From: Apostichopus japonicus
Lineage: Eukaryota > Echinodermata > Holothuroidea > Aspidochirotida > Stichopodidae
Assembly: GCF_037975245.1 (NCBI RefSeq)
Contig: NC_092568.1
Coordinates: forward strand, 33,202,501-33,266,500
DNA length: 64,000 bases
Direction: 5' to 3'
Under the pieces are notes generated by a model. That model was given only the letters and a program-made list of their open reading frames with translations. It was not told where the DNA came from and did not search any database. Below, piece by piece: positions 1 through 10,800 of the stretch (the first letter of the stretch is position 1; every line of letters begins with the position of its first letter). The translations under genes and the position numbers were made by a program.

Positions 1-2589
1 AAAATGATTTCTTGACCAAAAGGGACCTTGAAGTTTTAACCCCGATACAGAACCTTCTCTAAACGCGCTGTATATACGTAATGTATAATGATCAGAAAAA
101 TGGTTAATTTTTATTTTTTTCAAAATCGATTAACTTTAGTTATGGAGCCTACTAGGATGTCCGGTTAGCACCACATTAAAGTGGAAAGGTTCTTCTTTCA
201 CGTGGTATACCTCTACTATCGGTAACAAAAATGATTTCTTGACCAAAAGTGACCTTGAAGTTTTAACCCCGACACAGACCCTTCTCTAAACGCGCCGTAT
301 ATACGTTATGTGTAATGATCAGAAAAATGGTTAATTTTTATTTTTTTCAAAATCGATTAACTTTAGTTATGGAGCCTACTAGGATGTCCGGTTAGCACCA
401 CATTAAAGTAGAAAGGTTCTTCTTTCACGTGGTATACCTCTTCCATCGGTAACAAAAATGATTTCTTGACCAAAAGTGACCTTGAAGTTTTAACCCCGAT
501 ACGGACACCTCTAAACGCGCCGTATATACGTTATGTGTAATGATCAGAAAAATGGTTAATTTTTATTTTTTTCAAAATCGATTAACTTTAGTTATGGAGC
601 CTAGTGGCATGTCCGGTTAGCACCACATTAAAGTAGAAAGGTTCTTCTTTCACGTGGTATGCCTTTTCCATCGGTAACAAAATTGATTTCTTGACCAAAA
701 GTGACCTTGAAGTTTTAACCCCGATACGGACACCTCTAAACGCGCTGTATATACGTTATGTGTAATGATCAGAAAAATGGTTAATTTTTATTTTTTTCAA
801 AATCGATTAACTTTAGTTATGGAGCCTACTAGGATGTCCGGTTAGCACCACATTAAAGTAGAAAGGTTCATCTTTCACGTGGTATACCTCTACTATCGGT
901 AACAAAAATGATTTCTTGACCAAAAGTGACCTTGAAGTTTTAACCCCGATACGGACACCTCTAAACGCGCCGTATATACGTTATGTGTATTGATCAGAAA
1001 AATGGTTAATTTTTATTTTTTTCAAAATCGATTAACTTTAGTTATGGAGCCTACTAGGATGTCCGGTTAGCATCACATTAAAGTAGAAAGGTTTCTCTTT
1101 CACGTGGTATACCTCTACCATCGGTAACAAAAATGATTTCTTGACCAAAAGTGACCTTGAAGTTTTAACCCCGATACAGAACCTTCTTTAAACGCGCTGT
1201 ATATACGTAATGTGTAATGATCAGAAAAATGGTTAATTTTTATTTTTTTCAAAATCGATTTACTTTAGTTATGGAGCCTACTAGGATGTCCGGTTAGCAC
1301 CACATTAAAGTAGAAAGGTTCTTCTTTCACGTGGTATACCTCTACTATCGGTAACAAAAATGATTTCTTGACCAAAAGTGACCTTGAAGTTTTAACCCCG
1401 ATACGGACACCTCTATACGCGCCGTACATACGTTATGTGTAATGATCAGAAAAATGGTTAATTTTTATTTTTTTCAAAATCGATTAACTTTAGTTATGGA
1501 GCCTACTAGGATGTCCGGTTAGCATCACATTAAAGTAGAAAGGTTTCTCTTTCACGTTGTATGCCTCTACTATCGGTAACAAAAATGATTTCTTGACCAA
1601 AAGTGACCTTGAAGTTTTAACCCCGACACAGACCCTTCTCTAAACGCGCCGTATATACGTTATGTGTAATGATCAGAAAAATGGTTAATTTTTATTTTTT
1701 TCAAAATCGATTAACTTTAGTTATGGAGCCTACTAGGATGTCCGATTAGCATCACATTAAAGTAGAAAGGTTTCTCTTTCACGTGGTATACCTCTACCAT
1801 CGGTAACAAAAATGATTTCTTGACCAAAAGGGACCTTGAAGTTTTAACCCCGATACAGAACCTTCTTTAAACGCGCTGTATATACGTAATGTATAATGAT
1901 CAGAAAAATGGTTAATTTTTATTTTTTTCAAAATCGTTTAACTTTAGTTATGGAGCCTACTGGCATGTCCGGTTAGCATCACATTAAAGTAGAATGGTTT
2001 CTCTTTCACGTGGTATACCTCTACTATCGGTAACAAAAATGATTTCTTGACCAAAAGTGACCTTGAAGTTTTAACCCCGATACAGAACCTTCTCTAAACG
2101 CGCTGTATATACGTAATGTATAATGATCAGAAAAATGGTTAATTTTTATTTTTTTCAAAATCGATTTACTTTAGTTATGGAGCCTACTAGGATGTCCGGT
2201 TAGCATCACATTAAAGTAGACAGGTTTCTCTTTCACGTGGTATACCTCTACTATCGGTAACAAAAATGATTTCTTGACCAAAAGTGACCTTGAAGTTTTA
2301 ACCCCGATACGGACACCTCTAAACGCGCTGTATATACGTTATGTGTAATGATCAGAAAAATGGTTAATTTTTATTTTTTTCAAAATCGATTAACTTTAGT
2401 TATGGAGCCTACTAGGATGTCCGGTTAGCACCACATTAAAGTAGAAAGGTTTCTCTTTCACGTGGTATACCTCTACTATCGGTAACAAAAATGATTTCTT
2501 GACCAAAAGTGACCTTGAAGTTTTAACCCCGATACAGACCCTTCTCTAAACGCGCTGTATATACGTTATGTGTAATGATCCAAAAAATG
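1..2589 (-). repeat. Satellite array, reverse orientation
   Basis: About eleven and a half head-to-tail copies of a monomer of roughly 222-226 bp. The phrase AATGATTTCTTGACCAAAAG recurs near 4, 230, 456, 681 and onward at this spacing. Copies differ by scattered substitutions and small indels (for example ACAGAACCTTCTCT versus ACGGACACCTCT). This array is the reverse complement of the arrays further right, so the satellite is inverted within this window. Short open frames in it come from the monomer sequence and I see no sign that they are coding. It runs off the left edge of the window. Confidence 0.97.
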
Positions 2590-3975
2590 ATTAATTCCTG
2601 TGTGGGCAATTGGGCCTTTGAGGTTGCTGCATGGGCCCCGTTACAGTTAAAATATGAAGTCGTTGGTATGTTTGGATACCGCAATGTCCAATAGGGCTAA
2701 CACCTCTAAAAGAATTATCCTGCTTTTTGTTAACATAATCAAATCACGTGTGGGCCATGGGCCCTTGAGGTTGTCTGGGCCATGGTAGAGGATAAATTTG
2801 TAGTCATAGGTTTTTCTTTTTTTAATACCCGACAACCTTATGGTCCAGCGCCAATACAAAGAAATCATCCTGCTCTCTTTTCATATGATTATATCATGTG
2901 TGGGCCACGGGCCCTTTCTGGCTGCTGTCTGGGTCCTGGTACATCATAAAGTTGTTGTAATTGGTATTTTTGAATACCCCAATTTCCAAAGGGTCCAATG
3001 CCACTTTAAGAATCACCCTGCTCTCATTTCACATAAATGAATCATATGTGGGCCACAGGCCTTTTTTGGTTGCTGCCTGCATGGGCCCATGTACATCATA
3101 AAGTTGCTGTAATTAGTATTTTGGGACACCCCAATGTCTAACTGGTGTACCGCAAAATGAATTATCCTTGTCTCTTTTCTCATGATTAAATACCATTTTG
3201 ATGGGCCCTTCTGCAGGACCCGTCACAAGGTACAATTACTGTCATTGCTATGGTTCTAAAAGTATCTTACTTTGAGTTTTATCCAGCGCTTTTGCCTTGC
3301 GTCTTTCACATGATTAAATCAACATTTGAGCCCCCTATTTTAATTGAAGGCACATTTAGACTACATACACGCACATTGTGTGGCACGGCAGCAACACATA
3401 ACCTTGAATCCTGGTCATAAACGGATATAAGCTGCCCATCAAACCCTCTGTCTCTTTTCAAATCTTCTGGGTTCCCGGTCCAGTTGAGTATCGAATCGAT
3501 GCAGACTGGGTTGAAAGTAAACGCGGGCCAAGTGCAGTGCAATGCAATAAACTAGGCTCACATCACTGCAAGATGCGAGCCATCATAATGACGTCACAGG
3601 TCGATTTACTGCAAATTTATCCTCTACCATGGCCCAGACAACCTCAAGGGCCCATGGTCCACACGTGATTTGATCATGTGCAAAGACACAAGGATAATTC
3701 CTGTACTTGCATTGGACCCTTTATACATTGGAGAAACCAAAAAATACCATCTACGACTTTTATCTGTACCGGGCCCCAGGCAACAGCCATGAAGTGCCCA
3801 TGGCCCACACATGATTTGATTATGTTAACAAAATCAGGATAAATCTTTTAGAGGTGTTGGCCCTATTGGACGGTATCTAAAAATACCAACGACTTCATTT
3901 TTAACTGTAACGGGGCCCATGCAGCAACCTCAAAGGCCCAATTGCCCACACAGGAATTAATCATTTTTTGGATCA
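2590..3975. mobile_element. Foldback-like inverted-repeat element
   Basis: The left edge (about 2575-2790) and the right edge (about 3760-3993) are reverse complements. The match begins inside the satellite phrase GTGTAATGATCCAAAAAATG and continues through the shared block CCTGTGTGGGCAATTGGGCC. Each arm is built from modules of about 149 bp that begin near GTGTGGGCCA and include TGGGCCC and TTGGTATTTT; left-arm copies start near 2599, 2748, 2898, 3045 and 3195. The centre (about 3300-3600) is not repeated. Long inverted repeats made of short tandem modules are typical of Foldback-type elements. I see no transposase. It could instead be the breakpoint of a satellite inversion. Confidence 0.6.
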
Positions 3976-3993
3976 TTACACATAACGTATATA

Positions 3994-5067
3994 TATGTTG
4001 AATTTGACATGTTGATAGACGTAATGACATATTGGTATTTTGTTTCGATATGTTCATATGGAATTGTAACATGTTGATATCGAATTTGACATATATATTA
4101 ACTTGGACACTCCACTTTCTTTTTCGACATTTATGGAACGTTTGGCTCTCCGTACTCTTCGACTGTCTTTGTGTTATGTTTTCACTTAGTTTTGTATGAA
4201 CTGATCATCTGATGACTGTATCGTCTCTGTATTCCAATCAAGTCTTGGTAATAAACAGAAAGTAATTCATCAATTCTTTTCATGTTGCGATCACTCAGCT
4301 GATTAGATTTAAGAACTTTCATTCTCGATTCAGCATGACCAATTGTTCGTGGTACCGAAACTTTACGAACGTTTCTGATAATACTAGTATTTATATCTAT
4401 ATTAGTATGTCGGTTCAAGTCACCGAGAAGTAACCCAGACCAAAAAGCAGATGACGGTAATAAAACAGTCTCCAATTCTTTCATAAGTACTGGAGAGTAA
4501 AATAGATTGGGATCATACATTTGTTCTTGTATTTGATATGCTACTGGATGTAACTAAAGGTGAATATAGGGTTTGTCATGTCTCATAGAGAGTCTGTGTA
4601 ACTTATAAGACGTTTTATTGTTACAAATTATACTTTTACAAGGAGGTAATGAGAAGAGAGATTAATATCGTCAGTTATTCTTTAGAACCTCAAGATCATA
4701 GGAATGCAGGATGATTCGTACTAGTTAACAAAAGTATCCGATCGTGTGTTAAATGTACAATGTATTCCACACAGACTTCATGTTGGTTATATGTGGTCTT
4801 ATGGTACGATGTGAAGATTTCCTTGTCATGCCGCAAAATGGTAAATGACTAACTTTTTTGAAAGAAAATACAGTACGACGAAAAGTTATCAATTTTATTT
4901 GATTACATAGTTTGTCTATATAGTCTGATATTTCGGTACAGGTGGAGCACAGAATTAGATTTGATACAAAGAGAAGCTATGGAGCACAAATATTCAGTTT
5001 GTTCCGACAAGAAGGACAAAATTGAATCATAAATAAATCTAATCAAGAAATCAGTTTTGTTATAGGG
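3994..5067. other. Non-satellite spacer between foldback element and satellite fragment
   Basis: AT-rich sequence between the foldback-like element and a partial forward satellite monomer. It starts with short direct repeats of GAATTTGACAT and ATGTTGATA (about 4000-4100). The only coding-like content is the minus-strand fragment at 4182-4547, described separately. The rest shows nothing I recognise. Confidence 0.6.
4182..4547 (-). pseudogene. Transposon-like ORF fragment, family unassigned
   Basis: An open stretch of about 120 codons on the minus strand. It begins right after a plausible splice acceptor (CACCTTTAG at about 4548-4556, read on the minus strand) and ends at a stop at 4182. The residues PSSAFWSGLLLGDLNRH, followed by TIGHAESRMKVLK, resemble the C-terminal part of transposase-like proteins common in invertebrate genomes, in which a G-x-x-E-x-R motif precedes a short helical tail. 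I cannot name the superfamily. No start exon or other domain is visible nearby and it sits among repeats, so it is most likely a remnant of a mobile element rather than a host gene. Confidence 0.35.
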
Positions 5068-5273
5068 ATCCGTATCGGAGTTAAAACTTTGAGGCCATTT
5101 TTGGTCAAGAAATCATTTTTGTTACCGATAGTAGAGGTATATCACGTGAAAGAAAAACCTTTCTACTTTAATGTGGTGCTAACCGGACATGCCAGTAGGC
5201 TCCATAACTACAGTTAATCGATTTTGAAAAAATAAAAATTAACCATTTTTCTGATCATTACACATTACGTATA
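5068..5273 (+). repeat. Partial satellite monomer, forward orientation
   Basis: One nearly complete monomer in forward orientation, from CCGTATCGGAGTTAAAAC to CATTACGTATA, cut on its right by the TIR element starting at 5274. The monomer resumes at 9046 with TATACAGCGCG. This shows the element landed inside pre-existing satellite DNA. Confidence 0.93.
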
Positions 5274-6926
5274 CACTGTAAAAACACTTGGGTCATTTTT
5301 TGACCCAAATTTGACCCAGCAACTTAGTGGAATCTCCACCAGCCCAGGTTTGGGTCAATTTGACCAAGGATCTGTGTCATTTGACATCTGACCTAAAACT
5401 GGGTTATTTTGACCCATACGCTACTTTGACCCATATGCTACTTTGACCCAGCTTTTGACCCAGTGGTTAGTGCAATCTCCACCAGCCCAGCAGATTGGGT
5501 CAAAAAAATTGACCACGTAAATGGGTCAAAGCTGAATTTACATTTGCAGTTGCAGGAAGTCTATAAAAGAAATGACATAAGACTTTGATTCCTAATGATA
5601 AATTAATTTATTCAAATCACAAAGTGGTGTTACAATAAAGCATGCAACTTCTTCTATTTCACATATAATTATCGATATTCATTTTGTTTTATTCCAACTA
5701 GAACATCATAGTAACAGTAAAAATCAGAGTAATGTGATACCCATAAAACTAAACAAACAATGAACACAAGAACATAGGCTAAGGCTAATGTACCAATTGA
5801 GAATCATTGGAACTAAGCAATGTTCCTTAAAATCCTGACATACTTAACTAAAACAACTGATCATTTATTCATGTGCACAAACTTTAGTTCACTGAGGAAT
5901 ATGTTCTGTACTACTTGAAAGACTTTAATTGTTGATCTCACAACTAGGTTTGCTGCAGTGTTTGTATATATTAAGTTAATCAAGACTGGAGCATGCACTC
6001 ACTCTCTACTTCTATCCTTAGTCACTGTAGTAATTTGATTATTAGCTAGCATTTCTAATTGTTTTTAAAGAATATAAATAAACAACATTCCATACTTATT
6101 AATTGTATAAAATGTTAGGTATACAAAGAAGACATGTAGTACATAAATGGTGGCTGTAAGAAATAAAATATTTTGGAAAGCTCAATGTTTGGTGGGGGCT
6201 TTGTCATGGTCAAAAGTCAAAGACAATATCAAACATATTTTGCAGTGGGTTGGTGGGGCAAGACAAACCCTATGACCAGCTGCCAATTAATAAAATCTTG
6301 CAAGCATATCCCAAAGGTGATAATTTCCTCAGTAGTTCTTGTACCAAAACAGCATTAGATTTGAATGAGGAAAAGCTGTTTATAACATACAGTGCAAGAC
6401 TTATAATCACTGAAAAGTCATCAATAAATGGAAACACTGTGAATAAATATTTTTGCACCACCAATATGTTACAATATGTATTAAATTTTCAGTTTCTCAG
6501 GCAAAAAATGTACATCAGTCATGCTTTTGGCTAGTTGTGCATTTATGATGTATGGTGGAACACTAGTTTTGCACCACTGTTTGTGAGGCAGTTCTGCTTC
6601 TTTAGTCTAACTAAACTTAACAATAGCAAATACCAAATGAAACTTAAACCTTGTTCAAGGTAATATAACATGCAAACATAAATAGCAAACAACTTTGTCA
6701 CATTATGTAAATTAAAAACCTCATGTAATCATCCCATCATGTCAATGACCATGAACTAAGTGTTAACCTAATGTTGCACTGCCCAAGGTTTACAGGAGAT
6801 ATGTTCATATCCCTTATATGTGTTTTGAGAAAATTATACGATAAAAGGTTACAATGTATAAAAAAAACCCAAATAAATCATATTAAACACTACTTTTGAC
6901 AAAGTTGTTTACATACCTTTTTTCTC

Positions 6927-7256
6927 TTACTGACTACTTAAAAAAGCATGTAGGCTTATTACTGAAGGGGATGTTGAAACCTTTCCTTTCCCTTCACTAA
7001 CCTTAATGAGGAATTTGGGTATAAATTCCCAGGTTGTTTGACACTGGCAGGGGTAGGCTATGTCAAACAAGTACAATGATTTGAAAGAAATATCAAAAGC
7101 TGCAATCAAATCTGTTGTTTGCAGAGCAACCCCTTTGATGATCACAAATGACTGAGTCGGATACCTTCTATCACCAAATGCAAGGACGAATGGCTGCTTT
7201 CAGGTTCTATCTTGCTTAAGCTCATCTTCCATGAATTGAGGAAGATTGGTCCCAAC
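6927..7256 (-). pseudogene. Broken terminal exon carried by the TIR element
   Basis: Read on the minus strand, a likely splice acceptor (TTTCTTTCTTCCAAAG) is followed by an open frame from 7256 to a stop at 6927. One in-frame TGA interrupts it at 7202-7200. On the far side of that stop the frame continues in phase with PFVLAFGDRRYPTQSFVI and then FDIAYPCQCQTTWEF. From memory of invertebrate and fish genomes this resembles a family of unnamed proteins ending in a 'fK..Y.F...YP....twEF' block. That family likeness is recollection, not a search. The stop codon suggests a dead copy, although a sequencing error cannot be excluded. A second open segment on the same strand (7887-8006) may be an earlier exon. 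Confidence 0.45.
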
Positions 7257-7605
7257 CTTTGGAAGAAAGAAAATAAATTGCTGCTTTCAATGCACACTTA
7301 ATTCTGTTGTCACTAATTTAAATAATTAGCAAATCTTTTCACTTGAATCATTACCATAGCAGATTAAGATTCTGTTGACCTCAAATGATCTTGGACCTCC
7401 ATGAAAAAATAGAGGGATCATCTACTCACAACCTTTGGAAGAAAGAAAATAAATTGCTGCTTTCAATGCACACTTAATTCTGTTGTCACTAATTTAAATA
7501 ATTAGCAAATCTTTTCACTTGAATCATTACCATAGCAGATTAAGATTCTGTTGACCTCAAATGATCTTGGACCTCCATGAAAAAATAGAGGGATCATCTA
7601 CTCAC
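7254..7605. repeat. Perfect 176-bp tandem duplication (two copies)
   Basis: Bases 7254-7429 and 7430-7605 appear identical along their length, starting AACCTTTGGAAGAAAG and ending CATCTACTCAC. On the minus strand each unit runs from a donor-like GTGAGTAG to an acceptor-like CCAAAG, so the duplication seems to copy one small intron. Identity this high means a recent duplication or an assembly artefact. Confidence 0.93.
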
Positions 7606-7886
7606 AAAGGGCTACCTACATACTAAGTTTAAGGTTCAAGCAACTTAACTTGGCACCTGACTGTTATAAGTGAAAAATCATCATGACATTTTATGCGATT
7701 TAATTACATACCAGTAGGAATGACTGAGGATGTAGGAATATCAGTTACTTAGCCTACACAGTTAAAAGAAATTGACTCATATCCCTTACTGAGTATATTG
7801 TATGTAGACTGTTCAAGATAATGGTATTAGTACCTTTTGGATCTGTTTTATGTTGAACTTTACATGTGTAGGCTTCTTTACTTCTT

Positions 7887-8006
7887 TCAGTGTTGCTTCT
7901 TGTTTCTTAAAGGCATGGGATCGTTTTCGGGCAATCTTTCCTCAAGATAGTCTGTAGCATAGCCTGTAGCAGGATGTTTCCCATGGGCTTTTGGGTACCA
8001 TGCTAC
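7887..8006 (-). pseudogene. Possible upstream exon in the TIR element
   Basis: Read on the minus strand, the acceptor-like GGACTATAG precedes 39 open codons beginning AWYPKAHGKHPATGYATDYL and containing LEERLPENDPMP, ending at TGA (7889-7887). The composition is protein-like rather than low-complexity. It lies in the same orientation as the broken exon at 6927-7256 and may belong to the same gene. No donor site or family assignment is certain. Confidence 0.25.
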
Positions 8007-8116
8007 CTATAGTCCACAGATAAAAAATAGGACATATATAGTTAACTTCAATTGTTCAATTACAGCGACTATAGTATTGGCAAAGACTGTTTGCTGGAGT
8101 ATATCATATTTTACTG

Positions 8117-8367
8117 CAGTGGCATAACCAGTAGGGGAAAAGCCCCCAATTGGTCACCCCCATCCCCCCCCCCCCAAATTGACATACAAGTAAATTAGTA
8201 AGATAGAAATGATGAACCATTTTACATCTTGTCCACCCCTTAAATACAAGAATTTTATCCCTCCCCTTTCACCCCTTCCCCATATCTTGTCCCCCTCCCC
8301 TTGCACAGACTCCTTGCTACCCTTCAGCTCTCCCCAACCCCCACTAAAAAGTCTGATTATACTACTG
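8117..8367. mobile_element. hAT-like MITE nested in the TIR element
   Basis: A 251-bp insertion whose ends are CAGTGGCATAACCAG and, as the reverse complement of the right end, CAGTAGTATAATCAG. It is flanked by TTTTACTG (8109-8116) and TTTTACTA (8368-8375), an 8-bp duplication with one mismatch. The interior is C/T-rich, with a run of C near 8164-8176. Ends starting CAGTGGC and an 8-bp duplication point to a non-autonomous hAT element. Confidence 0.65.
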
Positions 8368-9045
8368 TTTTACTACATTTAATAGCACACTGTTAACTCT
8401 CTGTTCAGCAAGATAGCTATTAACAAGTAACATTATACTGGTCTTAGCCTCTAACGTTATATTTAGTTAAACTTACGTAGTGAGGCTAGGCCTATGCTTT
8501 ACCAAAGACCAAACGTTAGGTCTAACATTACAGCTATCTATGTATCACTATCAGTATCACTATCACTGTATCAGGGTATTTATGGGCTTGTCTGAACCAC
8601 GGCGCTCGCAGCACTAATAACATGTTACTTGGGCCTTGGCGTATATTTACCTTTGAATATTGGTATTTACATTGGCAAACCCCAGTCATCAAGGATGGAA
8701 CTAACAAACGTGTCCATTTTCAGAGCCCATCAAAGTTTTTGATTCAACTAAGACTGCCTTCTTGGTCCTGAATTTACGTATGGTTTGTAGATTTGTGTGA
8801 CGGTGTTCAGCTGTTGTCTACGAAAGGCGTCATGCAAAAACGCTGATAGTGGTCACATGACATAACTTATCCAATTAGAAAAGTCTTTGAGAATGACCCA
8901 GTGCAAAAAGTCAAACTTTCATCGAGCTATTTCACAATTTCAAACAATCTTGCGTAATAACTCAACCAATACGACCCATTTCTGGGTACAGTATGGCTGA
9001 CTCAGCAGATGGGTCACACAAAATGACCCAGGTGTTTTTACAGTG

Positions 9046-9714
9046 TATACAGCGCGTTTAGAGATGTCCGTATCGGGTTAAAACTTTAAGGCAATTTTTG
9101 GTCAAGAAATCATTTTTGTTACCGAAAGTAGATGTATACCACGTAAAAGAGGAACCATTCTACTTTAATGTGGCGCTAACCGGACATGCCAGTAGACTAC
9201 ATAACTAAAGTTAATCGATTTTGAAAAATAAAATAATTTTTTGGATCATTACACATTACGTATATACAGCGCGTTTAGAGATGTCCGTATCGGGGTTAAA
9301 ACTTTAAGGCAATTTTTGATCAAGAAATCATTTTTGTTACCGATAGTAGAGGTATATCACGTGAAAGATGAACCTGTCTACTTTAATGTGGTGCTAACCG
9401 GACATGCCAGTAGGCTCCATAACTAAAGTTAAACGATTTTGAAAAAATAAAAATTAACCATTTTTCTGATCATTACACACTACGTATATACAGCGCGTTT
9501 AGAGATGTCCGTATCGGGGTTAAAACTTTAAGGCAATTTTTGGTCAAGAAATCATTTTTGTTACCGATAGTAGAGACATACCATGTGAAAGAGGAACCTT
9601 TCTACTTTAATGTGATGCTAACCGGACATGCCAGTAGGCTCCATAACTAAAGTTAATCGATTTTGAAGAAAAAATAAAAATTAACCATTTTTCTGATCAT
9701 TACACACTACGTAG
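9046..9714 (+). repeat. Satellite array, forward, between TIR element and LTR element
   Basis: Three monomers of about 222 bp, of three recognisable types. The first has GAAAGTAGATGTATACCACG and GTGGCGCTAACC. The second has GAGGTATATCACGTGAAAG. The third has GAGACATACCATGTG and GTGATGCTAACC. The same order of types is found right of the retrotransposon from 19201, so the two arrays were once continuous. Confidence 0.96.
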
Positions 9715-10742
9715 TGTTACGGGAAAACAACCTAATTTTCTCGTGTGTACGTATTTTCTATTTACCGTTATAAAATGTTTCTTACGTAACGTTTCAGCTA
9801 GGAGGTCTCTAGTTTGTGTAACTTGAGTATCAGTTTATTGCTGGCTGCGGAAGTTGGTTCTTGCTGCCGGGGCTTTATGTAAACAGTCCGGTGGACAAGG
9901 CCTCCTTTGTTCTTAGTATACGGTTAATTATTAGGGGTGCATAGACAGTGGGGCGGGGTTAGTTCATATTCGTATAGTATTGTAGAGACCGTTGACCGGC
10001 TGTCATTGGGCTATGGCGCTTGTCAATCACACTGGCTTTTTCATAATTGGTTAATTAAATCGTGTATAGGGTTCTACACAGTTACGGGGGTATTTATAAT
10101 GTCGTGCAAGGAGCGATATTAGACATTAAGTTGCGATATATTTAGTGTAATTTGCTAGGCAGAATCTATGCCGAATTTGTATGTTGTTTTAGGGACTTAG
10201 ATTATTTTTGGCTTGTGCAGAGGGTCAAGTTATGCACTCAGCAGTTGCGCTGCGTAACTGCTTGTGCCTGCATGCACTCTGCGGCTGCGCTGCGTAACTG
10301 CTTGTGCCTGCGCAAGGTCGTCGCTGCGTGGGGTTCGCGGGCTGACGAATATCATCGTTAGCTGCGCTGCGTTGTCCTTACGCTGCGTCGCCCTTGACGC
10401 AGTACCGATATTTAGCCTGCGTTGTGCCTGCGTTGTCTTGGACGCAGCGCTTATAGTTAGCTGCGCTGCTAGGCAGCTTACATATTAGGGCTAGTTCATG
10501 TATGACGCCCTGGTTATTGTGTTTAGGTTTTATTGTTCTACTTTCTGTATATATTATCTGTTTATCATGCTTTACGAAAGATGTACGGCAGGTACATTGT
10601 TTACCTAATTATACTTTTTAAACTCTTAATGCACTGTTAGTGTACTTCTTTTCAACGGTGTCCTCGAGTCTCTTTCTACAACCCCCTTCCTCAATTGCCA
10701 ACTGGGTACTTCACCATACACACCGAAGCGGAAAGCGTTACA
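9715..10742 (+). repeat. 5' long terminal repeat
   Basis: 1028 bp, matching the 3' LTR at 18173-19200 with a constant offset of 8458; I noticed no difference. It contains a GC-rich block (about 10231-10480) of degenerate repeats around GCTGCGCTGCGTAACTGC, including two adjacent copies of a 43-bp unit (about 10233-10318). An AT-rich TATATATT lies near 10547-10554. Short open frames inside it are not credible genes. Confidence 0.97.
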
Positions 10743-10743
10743 T

Positions 10744-10760
10744 TGGTGGCAGCGATGGGA
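10744..10760 (+). promoter_or_regulatory. Primer-binding site
   Basis: TGGTGGCAGCGATGGGA, one base after the 5' LTR. The TGG start (complement of tRNA 3' CCA) and its position are what minus-strand priming requires. I cannot assign the tRNA with confidence. Confidence 0.75.
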
Positions 10761-10783
10761 TGACTAGGTGCCTTTCCGGTTGT

Positions 10784-10792
10784 ATGGTGAGT
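10784..10792 (+). promoter_or_regulatory. Candidate splice donor in the retrotransposon leader
   Basis: ATG followed by GTGAGT (break after 10786) is a near-consensus 5' splice site, lying between the primer-binding site and the gag start at 10801. A leader donor is how retroviruses make a subgenomic message for a downstream ORF. Here the natural target would be the zinc-finger ORF; a weak acceptor (ACACCTCCAG) ends at 16470. This is inference from position and motif only. Confidence 0.35.
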
Positions 10793-10800
10793 AGACGACG

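Larger units (their letters stand above)
5274..9045. mobile_element. DNA transposon with terminal inverted repeats, TA target duplication
   Basis: A 3772-bp insertion in the satellite. The left end reads CACTGTAAAAACACTTGGGT and the right end is its near-perfect reverse complement (AGGTGTTTTTACAGTG), giving inverted repeats of about 25 bp with one mismatch. The flanks are ACGTATA on the left and TATACAG on the right. Uninterrupted monomers read ACGTATATACAG, so the duplicated target is TA. Next to the left end are subterminal repeats of TGACCCA/TGGGTCA and a repeated phrase AATCTCCACCAGCCCAG (5331 and 5474). A TA duplication is typical of Tc1/mariner-like and a few other superfamilies, but I see no DDE transposase, so the superfamily is open. 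The coding remnants inside are listed separately. Confidence 0.85.

Noticed and set aside
1..2589. CRISPR-like regular repeats
   Set aside because: No alternation of short repeats with unique spacers. The whole 222-bp unit is repeated, and the genome is eukaryotic.
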